Shown here: positions 24,476 to 33,264 of the stretch, one piece after another
Position numbering within the stretch: position 1 is the stretch's first letter
How the letters are laid out: each line of letters begins with the position of its first letter
Origin: Candidatus Cloacimonadota bacterium
GTDB lineage: Bacteria > Cloacimonadota > Cloacimonadia > Cloacimonadales > Cloacimonadaceae
Direction of reading: 5' to 3'
DNA: 49,451 bases
Assembly: GCA_012522935.1 (NCBI GenBank)
Contig: JAAYJN010000020.1
Location: 1 to 49,451, forward strand
Translations under genes and position numbers: made by a program
Notes under the pieces: model-generated
The model's input: the letters and a program-made list of their open reading frames with translations, nothing else
Database searches by the model: none
What the model was told of the DNA's origin: nothing

Positions 24476-26722
24476 ATGAGATACGAACAGATAAAAGAAT
24501 TATTATTAAATCATTTCAAGAAGGACAGAACCCCTTCTTCATACACTGAGCTGGTGTCAAAGTTGCGCATTACACGTAAAGACAAGGGCTTCTTGAAGCG
24601 GGCTTTGGAGGAACTGTATCGCAATGGTGAATTGATTAGCAGAAAGAGACGCTACTCTCCCCCACCTCGCGCAAAGAGACAAGTCAACACAGAGACCGCC
24701 AAAGAGCAATTGCCTTCCAGCTTGTTGAGTGGTATTTTTGACGCCACTCCCCTCTCGCGTGATCGTTCTTTTGCCTTTGTGCGCACTGCTGAAGGAGATT
24801 TCTATATAGATGCCGAGAATACATTTAATGCTTTTCATAATGACAAAGTGGCAATACAGATTATCAGACGCAACCCCAAAGACCTGCAGGCAAGGGTAAC
24901 CCGCATCCTCAAGCGTGCCAACCAGTCAATGGCTGGAGACATCCATTTCAATCGGGGTAAGGCAGTCTTCGTCTGCAGCAACCCCAAAATCCATAAATGG
25001 TTCAACGTCTCCGACTCTGGCAAAGCCAAAGAAGGCGATAAGGTTGTATTAAAGGTCACAAACTGGGGCTCTCCAGCCATGGGCAAGCTTCCCATGGGCA
25101 AAGTGAGTGAAATACTGGGACCTTCCGGCGATCCCCAAGTGGAGCTAATCGCCGTTATCAAGCAATTTGACCTGCCTCTTGAATTTGATCCCGCCATTCT
25201 TGCAGAAACAGACAAGCTGTCTGAAGCCATCTCCTATACTGAAATAGCCAAACGTGAGGACTTGCGAGATTTGCTCACCTTCACCATAGACCCAGCTTCT
25301 GCCAAAGACTTTGACGACGCCATCTCCATCAAGAAAGATAAAAACGGCTTTACCCTCTGGGTTCATATCGCTGATGTATCACACTATGTTACTCCCAAAA
25401 CCGAGACCTTCATTGAAGCCACAAAGCGGGGAAACAGCTTCTACTTTCCCAAGAAGGTAATCCCCATGCTGCCAGAGCGTATTTCCAACAGTATCTGCAG
25501 CTTACGCCCCAATGAAGACAAGCTCTGCCTCTCTCTGATGACGATGTTTGATCCCAAGGGTCGTATCAAGCAACAACGCTTGGTAGAAAGCGTAATACGT
25601 TCTGATGCAAGACTTAGCTATGAGGATGTGGATGTATTGTATAATGAAGAACCATCTAAGATTCCCCCCAATATACAAAAAGCTCTGTGGTGGGGTCTTG
25701 AATTGTCTGGCTATTTGAGTAAAAAACGCCTGAGCGAGGGCTATATCTTTTTCGATCTTCCAGAGCTGGAATATGAATACGACGAGAATGGCTTCATCAA
25801 GCGCTTGAGCCTATCTGCCGAAACACCCTCCCACAAACTGATAGAAAACTTTATGTTAGTGGTAAACGAGTATGTGGCCACCCGGCTTGGCATCCACTCC
25901 CCCACCTCGCTCTATCGCATTCATGAAGAGCCAGATAGCTACAAGCTACAACGCTTGGACACACTGCTTTCCCACTATGGGCTGGAATTGAACCTCAGCC
26001 AAAACCTCAACCTTTCCCTTCAGTACCTCCTCAATTCCATGCCTAACGAAGACTATCATAAGGTTTTTGACCGCATGGTATTACGCAGCCTAAAAAAGGC
26101 AAAATATACCGTGGAGCACAAAGGCCACTTTGGCTTGGGCTTAAAAAACTACACCCATTTCACCAGCCCCATCCGTCGGCTTTGTGACCTCGTAATCCAC
26201 ATTTTATGCAAAGACCACCTCTTGAAAAGCACAAAGAATTCGCTGAACAAGAAACAGCTTACCCTCTATGCAGAAACAGCATCCAATCAGGAACTCTTGG
26301 CAGATGAAGCAGAAAGAGAGATAGAGCGCATCTACAGCCTTGCTTTCATAAAAAAGCATATTGGTGATCAGTTCAATGCCACGGTGATCAGCACCAATTC
26401 ACAATCCCTGATCGTCCGCTTGGAAGAAATCCCCATTTCTGCCGTGCTCAATATTGCAACTCTTCCTGGTGGACCATGGATCTATCAGCAGGAATCTATG
26501 CGCTTTATAAACCGCAACACATCAGCATATTACCAGCTGATGGATAAACTAAAAGTGCAGGTGGTAGAAGTAACAGACGACATATATGTGGGATTGGCAA
26601 AAGCTAAGGATGCCCACACTCATCCTCCGTTGCTGCGCGCAAAAAACAATAGGATTGACGCAAAAGCCCCTTCCTCAAAAATGGCACGACGCAAGATAAA
26701 GAATAAAAGGACATCCAGATAA
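24476..26722 (+). CDS. rnr: Ribonuclease R
   Basis: RNase R is a cytoplasmic hydrolytic 3'-to-5' exoribonuclease that can degrade structured RNA. The 748-residue protein shows an N-terminal helix-turn-helix-like region (about 1-60), two cold-shock domains, and the catalytic RNB domain with the metal-binding TIDPASAKDFDDAIS (about residues 274-288). SFYFPKKVIPMLPE and the late HFTSPIRRLCDLVIH follow. A C-terminal S1-like domain and a lysine/arginine-rich tail close it. These fit RNase R better than RNase II. AAAGGAA precedes the start. The stop overlaps the murI start by one base. With PNPase at 755, the cell has both main processive exoribonucleases. Confidence 0.95.
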   Translation: MRYEQIKELLLNHFKKDRTPSSYTELVSKLRITRKDKGFLKRALEELYRNGELISRKRRYSPPPRAKRQVNTETAKEQLPSSLLSGIFDATPLSRDRSFAFVRTAEGDFYIDAENTFNAFHNDKVAIQIIRRNPKDLQARVTRILKRANQSMAGDIHFNRGKAVFVCSNPKIHKWFNVSDSGKAKEGDKVVLKVTNWGSPAMGKLPMGKVSEILGPSGDPQVELIAVIKQFDLPLEFDPAILAETDKLSEAISYTEIAKREDLRDLLTFTIDPASAKDFDDAISIKKDKNGFTLWVHIADVSHYVTPKTETFIEATKRGNSFYFPKKVIPMLPERISNSICSLRPNEDKLCLSLMTMFDPKGRIKQQRLVESVIRSDARLSYEDVDVLYNEEPSKIPPNIQKALWWGLELSGYLSKKRLSEGYIFFDLPELEYEYDENGFIKRLSLSAETPSHKLIENFMLVVNEYVATRLGIHSPTSLYRIHEEPDSYKLQRLDTLLSHYGLELNLSQNLNLSLQYLLNSMPNEDYHKVFDRMVLRSLKKAKYTVEHKGHFGLGLKNYTHFTSPIRRLCDLVIHILCKDHLLKSTKNSLNKKQLTLYAETASNQELLADEAEREIERIYSLAFIKKHIGDQFNATVISTNSQSLIVRLEEIPISAVLNIATLPGGPWIYQQESMRFINRNTSAYYQLMDKLKVQVVEVTDDIYVGLAKAKDAHTHPPLLRAKNNRIDAKAPSSKMARRKIKNKRTSR

Positions 26723-27528
26723 TGAAGCGCCCCATAGGGATTTTCGATTCCGGTGTGGGTGGTTTGACCGTATATAAAGCCATCCGTGAGTGCTTTCCAA
26801 ATGAGGATTTGATCTATTTTGGAGACACTGCCAGGGTTCCGTACGGACCCAAAAGCAAGGAAACGATCATAGAGTATAGTGTGCAAAATGCACGCTTTTT
26901 GTTGCAGCACAATGTGAAAATCATCATTGTTGCCTGCAACACCTCTTCCGCGGCTGCCATCCATCATCTATCCAAAATAACTTCCATACCGGTTATGGGA
27001 GTGATAGAACCCGGAGCGCAGCAAGCCGTTGAAAGCAGCTCAAATCACCGTATCGGCGTGATTGGAACAGAAGGTACAGTTCGCTCTGGTGCCTATTCCC
27101 GAGCTATTCACCAGCTTGCTCCCATCACTCAGGTTTTTTCATTGGCATGTCCCCTATTTGTGCCGCTTGCCGAGGAAGGCTGGCTGGATCACCCTGTCAC
27201 CAAAACGATAGCAGCAGAATATCTTGGCTTTTTCAAAGACAAAGATATCGATACCCTTGTGTTGGGCTGCACCCATTACCCGCTTCTGGCACCTGTGATC
27301 CAAGAGGTGATGGGAGAAAACACACGCCTGGTGGATAGCGCCCAGGCCATCACCACCCATCTTGGGACGCTTCTTACTGATGAAGAAGAGACCCAGTCTG
27401 GCAAAGACAGCTTTTTCGTGAGCGATAATGAACAGAAATTCTCAAGCATTGCCTCACGCATTCTGGGATACGAAATCACCCAGCTCAAACGTGTGCGCAT
27501 GTTTGAAAGCTGGTTTGCAGAAGAATAA
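26722..27528 (+). CDS. murI: Glutamate racemase
   Basis: MurI converts L- to D-glutamate for peptidoglycan, without a cofactor, in the cytoplasm. The 268-residue length is normal. The two catalytic cysteines are C72 in VACNTSSAAA and the one in LGCTHYPLL (about residue 184). The N-terminal IGIFDSGVGGLTV with its conserved aspartate and serine, and YFGDTARVPYG, complete the family pattern. It starts on the last base of the rnr stop codon and is followed after 24 bases by kce, which has its own ribosome site. Its presence shows that the organism makes a peptidoglycan wall. Confidence 0.97.
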   Translation: MKRPIGIFDSGVGGLTVYKAIRECFPNEDLIYFGDTARVPYGPKSKETIIEYSVQNARFLLQHNVKIIIVACNTSSAAAIHHLSKITSIPVMGVIEPGAQQAVESSSNHRIGVIGTEGTVRSGAYSRAIHQLAPITQVFSLACPLFVPLAEEGWLDHPVTKTIAAEYLGFFKDKDIDTLVLGCTHYPLLAPVIQEVMGENTRLVDSAQAITTHLGTLLTDEEETQSGKDSFFVSDNEQKFSSIASRILGYEITQLKRVRMFESWFAEE

Positions 27529-28380
<852 letters not shown>

Positions 28381-28388
28381 AGGTAAAA

Positions 28389-30629
28389 ATGATATTGAGC
28401 GAAAACGCTCTTTTAGTGCTGGAAAAGCGCTACTTTAAAAAAGACGAAGCTGGCAATATCATTGAAGACTGGGATACTTTGATCACCCGCGTGGCGAATA
28501 ATATCGCCCAGGGTGATCAGAGTAAGCAAGATGAATACAGGGAGCTCTTGGCTTCCGGTAAATTTTTGCCCAATTCCCCCACCTTGATGAATGCAGGCAA
28601 CGATCTGCAACAGCTTTCCGCCTGTTTTGTGCTGCCCATCGATGATAGCATGGAAAGCATCTTTGAAACCCTGAAGAATGCTGCCCTTATCCACAAGAGT
28701 GGTGGCGGCACCGGCTTTTCCTTCAGCCGCCTCAGGGAAGCCAATTCCCGCGTGCGCTCCACCAATGGTGTATCCAGCGGCCCGCTATCCTTCCTCAGGG
28801 TTTTCAATGCCGCTACGGATGCCGTAAAGCAAGGCGGCACTAGACGTGGCGCCAATATGGCAATCTTGGACGTCAGCCACCCACAAATCCTGGAATTTAT
28901 CACTGCTAAGGCCGATACCCGCGAACTCACCAATTTCAACCTCAGCGTGGGCATCACCGAAGATTTTATGCAAGCGGTGAAAGAGGACGAGGATTACGAG
29001 CTGGTATCGCCCCACACCAAAGAGGTGGTTGAAACCCAAAACGCCCGCGAGGTCTTTAACCTCATCGTGGAAATGGCACACAAAAACGGCGAGCCCGGCA
29101 TTGTTTTCCTGGACCGCATCAATAGAGACAACCCCACCCCCGCTTTGGGTGATATCGAATCCACCAACCCCTGTGGAGAGCAGCCACTCTTACCCAATGA
29201 AGCCTGCAACCTCGGCTCCGTCAACCTCGCCAGCTTTGTAAAAGACAACGCTGTTGATTGGGACGATCTCAAAAGAGTAATTAGGCTCAGCATAGACTTT
29301 TTGGATGATGTGATTGATGTCTCCAGCTTTCCCCTGCCCCAGATTGATGAAATGGTAAAAGCCAACCGCAAGATAGGTTTGGGACTAATGGGGTTCAGCG
29401 ATATGCTTTACCAGCTTGGCATCCCCTATGCCTCGGAAGATGGAATCCAGCTGGCATCCCGCCTCATGGAATTTATCGATTATTATGCCAAAGAACGCTC
29501 CATGGAACTTGCCATCCAGAAAGGTCCTTTCCCCGGTTTTGCCCACAGCACATACGCTTCCGGAATCTCGAACAGACAGCAGATTGATCTGGATTGGAAT
29601 ACACTTTCTGAAAAGATAAAAGAAAACGGCATCCGTAATGCTACCATCAGCACCATCGCTCCCACGGGAACCATCAGCATGATTGTGGATACCTCCAGTG
29701 GGATAGAGCCCCAATTTTCTTTGGTTTACACCAAAAACGTGATGGATGGCGAAAAGCTCTATTATATCAATAAATACTTTGAACAGGCTTTGTTGGATGC
29801 CGGCATCTTCAGTCCGGAGCTGCTGGAACAAGTAGCCCAAACCGGCTCCATTGCCCATCTTGAGGAGATCCCCCAATCCATCAGAGATTTATTCCAAACT
29901 GCCCACGATATCAGCCCCGAGTGGCATATCCGCATGCAAGCCGCTTTTCAGGCATACACGGATAACGCCGTCAGCAAAACCATCAATTTCCCCAATACTG
30001 CCACCAAAGAAGATATCCAAAGCGCCTACGAGCTTGCCTATCAGCTTGGTTGTAAGGGCGTAACTGTTTACCGGGATGGCAGCAGGGAAAACCAGGTGCT
30101 CAGCACCCAGGCCAGCACGCAACCCAAACGTAAGCTTGCCCCCAGAACGCGCCCGGAAGTAACCCGCGGCATCACGCAACGCCTGGAAACCGGCTGTGGC
30201 CACATGTATGTTACCATCAATACTGATGATCAGGGAGCCTGTGAGGTCTTTGTGCAAATGGGCAAGGTGGGCGGCTGTGCTTCTGCCCAGCTGGAAGCCA
30301 TTGCCAGGCTTTCCTCTTTGGCTCTGCGTTCCAGCATCCAATTGGAAGCCCTCATTCGCCAATTGCGCGGCATCCGCTGCCAATCCCCCATGTGGCATAA
30401 AGGGCAAATGATTACCTCCTGTGGAGACGCCGTGGGACGCGCCTTGGAAAGCTTCCTCACCTTACACAAAAATGGCGAAATCAATACCGTGAATTTTAAG
30501 GTGGATTCAAACCCCGCTTCCAACCCCAAACCAACCACCGGCCACGCCTTATGCCCGGATTGTGGTAGCACCGTGGAACACAGTGAGGGCTGTCTGAAGT
30601 GCCCCGCCTGTGGATGGTCTAAATGTTAA
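28389..30629 (+). CDS. nrdJ: Adenosylcobalamin-dependent (class II) ribonucleotide reductase
   Basis: This enzyme reduces ribonucleotides to deoxyribonucleotides using vitamin B12 to generate a thiyl radical, and works with or without oxygen. The 746-residue protein has the N-terminal substrate cysteine (LSACFVLP), the loop STNPCGEQPLLPNEACNLGS holding the radical cysteine and its redox partner, and IAPTGTISMI near the phosphate site. The C-terminal TSCPD-type domain (GCGHMYVTINTD, about residues 600-700) and a final zinc ribbon, CPDCGS with CPACGWSKC, carry cysteines likely to re-reduce the active site. It follows kce by eight bases. No class I or III reductase is seen in the window. Confidence 0.97.
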   Translation: MILSENALLVLEKRYFKKDEAGNIIEDWDTLITRVANNIAQGDQSKQDEYRELLASGKFLPNSPTLMNAGNDLQQLSACFVLPIDDSMESIFETLKNAALIHKSGGGTGFSFSRLREANSRVRSTNGVSSGPLSFLRVFNAATDAVKQGGTRRGANMAILDVSHPQILEFITAKADTRELTNFNLSVGITEDFMQAVKEDEDYELVSPHTKEVVETQNAREVFNLIVEMAHKNGEPGIVFLDRINRDNPTPALGDIESTNPCGEQPLLPNEACNLGSVNLASFVKDNAVDWDDLKRVIRLSIDFLDDVIDVSSFPLPQIDEMVKANRKIGLGLMGFSDMLYQLGIPYASEDGIQLASRLMEFIDYYAKERSMELAIQKGPFPGFAHSTYASGISNRQQIDLDWNTLSEKIKENGIRNATISTIAPTGTISMIVDTSSGIEPQFSLVYTKNVMDGEKLYYINKYFEQALLDAGIFSPELLEQVAQTGSIAHLEEIPQSIRDLFQTAHDISPEWHIRMQAAFQAYTDNAVSKTINFPNTATKEDIQSAYELAYQLGCKGVTVYRDGSRENQVLSTQASTQPKRKLAPRTRPEVTRGITQRLETGCGHMYVTINTDDQGACEVFVQMGKVGGCASAQLEAIARLSSLALRSSIQLEALIRQLRGIRCQSPMWHKGQMITSCGDAVGRALESFLTLHKNGEINTVNFKVDSNPASNPKPTTGHALCPDCGSTVEHSEGCLKCPACGWSKC

Positions 30630-30658
30630 TACTTTGGTACTAAAAAAGGAGATGCACG

Positions 30659-31441
30659 ATGCGCTGTAAACACTGTAATGCCCGCTTGGCACCACATGAT
30701 ATCTGGTGTGTCAATTGCCGCAGACGCACCCAACTGGTCACAAACGAACTGGCTGCCACCAAAAGCCTTGCAAAAACTTGGCAAACCCTGAAACAGAGCT
30801 TGGGGATAAATGTACCTCTGGCAGCTGTAGCCACGGTTGCTGGGATTATTCCGATAGCGATAATCATCTGGCTTCTCAACAGCATCCTTGTGATACCCCA
30901 AAATACTGTAGCCTCATTGTTGCTATCTCTTTTTACCAAGGGCATTGCGATCAGCATATTTTTGCCCTTTACACTATTGGGCTTTCATGCAGTTAGTTTG
31001 GAAGAGGGTTACAGCGCGGGGCGTTCCCGCCTCATGGATGCCTTCAAGGCTTACCCTCGCTATCTGCTTTTCAGCTTGTTAAACAGCCTTTATTTTGTGA
31101 TCATCTACCTAATCTGTTTTGGCTTCCCTGGTTTTGGCAGCGATCCCATCCTCAGGTTGGTTTGGATAGTATTGGTCAATTACTGGGTGGCAGTTGTTTT
31201 GCCCTTGCCCATTGTGATGGATAGGCGCCAGCTCGGCTTCTTCTCTGCTTTACGCTTGGTTTACCGCCATTTCCAGCCCGTACGCTGGAACCTCTTTTTA
31301 TTGGCAGTGATTCTGGCAATCTTGAATAGCATTGCCGCCCTCCTCCTCATCTTCCCCCTGGTTATCACCATCCCGCTCACCTGGTATGCCATCAGGGATT
31401 ACACTGATCTCTTGCTGGAATACGAGCTTGATTTGCAATAG
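30659..31441 (+). CDS. Polytopic membrane protein with an N-terminal zinc ribbon
   Basis: This 260-residue protein starts with a compact zinc ribbon (C3, C6, C17, C20: CKHC and WCVNC, ten residues apart) and continues with about six hydrophobic helices between residues 45 and 255. The family is not recognised. Similar ribbon-plus-membrane proteins are common and mostly uncharacterised. AAGGAG sits eight bases before the start. It lies 29 bases after nrdJ and 9 bases before apbE. The cytoplasmic ribbon could bind nucleic acid or a partner protein, but nothing in the sequence decides this. Confidence 0.75.
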   Translation: MRCKHCNARLAPHDIWCVNCRRRTQLVTNELAATKSLAKTWQTLKQSLGINVPLAAVATVAGIIPIAIIIWLLNSILVIPQNTVASLLLSLFTKGIAISIFLPFTLLGFHAVSLEEGYSAGRSRLMDAFKAYPRYLLFSLLNSLYFVIIYLICFGFPGFGSDPILRLVWIVLVNYWVAVVLPLPIVMDRRQLGFFSALRLVYRHFQPVRWNLFLLAVILAILNSIAALLLIFPLVITIPLTWYAIRDYTDLLLEYELDLQ

Positions 31442-31450
31442 GAAAAGTGC

Positions 31451-32479
31451 ATGAGCAAAAAAGAAATCATCTCACTGATCATCCTGATAGCCGTGGTTGC
31501 CTACGGAGCATGGCAGTTTTTCAACAGCTCTTTTACCAAAACCAAATCCCAGCACCTGATGGATACCGTGGTCAATATCACTGCCACTTCAAAGAGCAAA
31601 AATATCGGAGCCACCATCGATTCCGTGTTTGCCTATATCCAAAGGATGGAACAGAAACTGGATGAATACTCCCCGGAATCCCTCCTTTGGCAGATCAACC
31701 ACTCCTCAGAAGTCACCTTCCCCATGGATGCAGACCTCTACCAATTGATGGTAATTGCCGATAGCCTTTACAAAATAACTGATGGCCATTTTGATCCCAC
31801 CATCAAACCTGTCTTTGATCTATGGGGTTTTGGCAATACAGATATTGCGGCTCTGGAGCCCCAGCAAAGAAGCGTGCCAGATACAGCTGAGCTGGCTAAC
31901 GCCCTGGAGCTTGTGGACTGGAATAAAATCAGGTTTGACCAAAATAAACTGCATAAACCAGTCGCCATGAAGCTGACCTTTGGCGCCATTGCCAAGGGCT
32001 ATATCCTGGATAAAGCTCGTGAATATATGAAATCCCTGGATGTCATCAGTGGCAATATAGATTGCCGCAGCAGCATGACCTTTTTTGGCGGCAAATTGTT
32101 CCAACAGGTTTATATCCAGCATCCCATGCTCAAGCAGGATGATTTTATTGCCTCCTTCAAAATCAAGGATGGCTCCATCGGCACCTCCGGAAACTATCAG
32201 CAATACTTTGAAATTGATAATGTGCGCTATCATCATATCATCGATCCCTTCACCGGCTATCCCACCCCCGATGTATATTCCAGCACGGTGATCCACCCTT
32301 CGGCAGCTTGGGCGGATGGCCTATCCACTGCCCTCTTCCTCTTGGCGCCAGAGCGTGCCATAGAGATTGCCAAAACAATTCCCAATTGTGAGGCAGTGAT
32401 ATATTGCCAACAAGAAGATCAGACCATTTCCTTCAAAACAATGGGCATGAAGGATCTGGCTTTTAGCGAGAAACTATGA
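31451..32479 (+). CDS. apbE: FAD:protein FMN transferase (ApbE family)
   Basis: ApbE-type enzymes attach FMN from FAD to threonine residues of extracytoplasmic flavoproteins such as RnfG/NqrC. The 342-residue protein has an N-terminal membrane anchor (about residues 5-24). The ApbE body includes MDTVVNITA, KITDGHFDPTIKPVFDLWGFG, the GAIAKGYILD motif and HHIIDPFTGYPTP. The usual glycine-rich N-x-GG-x-I segment after that motif appears as ISGNIDCRSSMTFFGGK, which is unusual and may affect FAD binding. No lipobox cysteine is seen, so it is probably an uncleaved anchor. It overlaps folE2 by four bases. Its Rnf-type targets are not in the window. Confidence 0.88.
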   Translation: MSKKEIISLIILIAVVAYGAWQFFNSSFTKTKSQHLMDTVVNITATSKSKNIGATIDSVFAYIQRMEQKLDEYSPESLLWQINHSSEVTFPMDADLYQLMVIADSLYKITDGHFDPTIKPVFDLWGFGNTDIAALEPQQRSVPDTAELANALELVDWNKIRFDQNKLHKPVAMKLTFGAIAKGYILDKAREYMKSLDVISGNIDCRSSMTFFGGKLFQQVYIQHPMLKQDDFIASFKIKDGSIGTSGNYQQYFEIDNVRYHHIIDPFTGYPTPDVYSSTVIHPSAAWADGLSTALFLLAPERAIEIAKTIPNCEAVIYCQQEDQTISFKTMGMKDLAFSEKL

Positions 32480-33264
32480 CAATCCCCGATATTCAATCCC
32501 AACCAGACGAACGCAAAATTAATATTGATAAAGTGGGAGTAAAATCCCTGCGTTATCCCATCTTGGTGGAAGACCGGCAAAACCAGGTGCAACACACCGT
32601 AGCAAATCTAAACCTCTATGTGGACTTGCCCCACCACAGACGCGGCACACATATGTCACGCTTTGTGCAGGTATTAAACAACTACCATCAGGATATGATT
32701 ATAGACCAATTGGACACCTTTTTGGACGAGCTGAAAAGCGTGATGAATGCAGAGGCAGCATACGTGGATATCTGCTTTCCATACTTTATCCAAAAACAGG
32801 CGCCCATCTCCAAAATCAATTCCCTGATGAGCTACGACTGCTGTTTTAACGCCTCCTTCAAAGAGGATTACGAGCTGTGGATTGGCGTCACAGTGCCCGT
32901 CACCACCCTCTGCCCCTGCTCCAAGGAAATCAGCGAAGCAGGAGCCCACAACCAGCGCACCCATATCACCATCAAGCTCCAATACATAGATTTTATCTGG
33001 CTGGAAGAGCTGGTGGAAATAGCCGAATCCGTTGCCTCTTGTGAGATTTATCCCCTTCTCAAGCGTCCTGATGAAAAGTACGTCACAGAGCGCGCCTATT
33101 CCCGTCCCCGCTTTGTGGAGGATATCACCCGCGAGATTGCCCAAATCCTCCAAAATGATAAACGCATCAAAAGATTTATTATCGAAGCCGATAGCATAGA
33201 ATCCATTCACGATCACAACGCTTATGCATTGGTGAGATCAAACGGCTACGACACCAACAGTTGA
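32476..33264 (+). CDS. folE2: GTP cyclohydrolase FolE2
   Basis: FolE2 (type IB GTP cyclohydrolase, COG1469) turns GTP into dihydroneopterin triphosphate for folate and queuosine precursors; it can use metals other than zinc. The 262-residue protein has the early VGVKSLRYPILVEDR, the LPHHRRGTHMSRFVQ stretch with its histidine, and the metal/catalytic cysteine in TTLCPCSKEISEAGAHNQR. A late glutamate-rich GVT/KRPDEKYVTERAYSRP region is present. It overlaps apbE by four bases and the next gene by one base, so it is translated in a chain. FolE1 was not seen here. Confidence 0.94.
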   Translation: MTIPDIQSQPDERKINIDKVGVKSLRYPILVEDRQNQVQHTVANLNLYVDLPHHRRGTHMSRFVQVLNNYHQDMIIDQLDTFLDELKSVMNAEAAYVDICFPYFIQKQAPISKINSLMSYDCCFNASFKEDYELWIGVTVPVTTLCPCSKEISEAGAHNQRTHITIKLQYIDFIWLEELVEIAESVASCEIYPLLKRPDEKYVTERAYSRPRFVEDITREIAQILQNDKRIKRFIIEADSIESIHDHNAYALVRSNGYDTNS

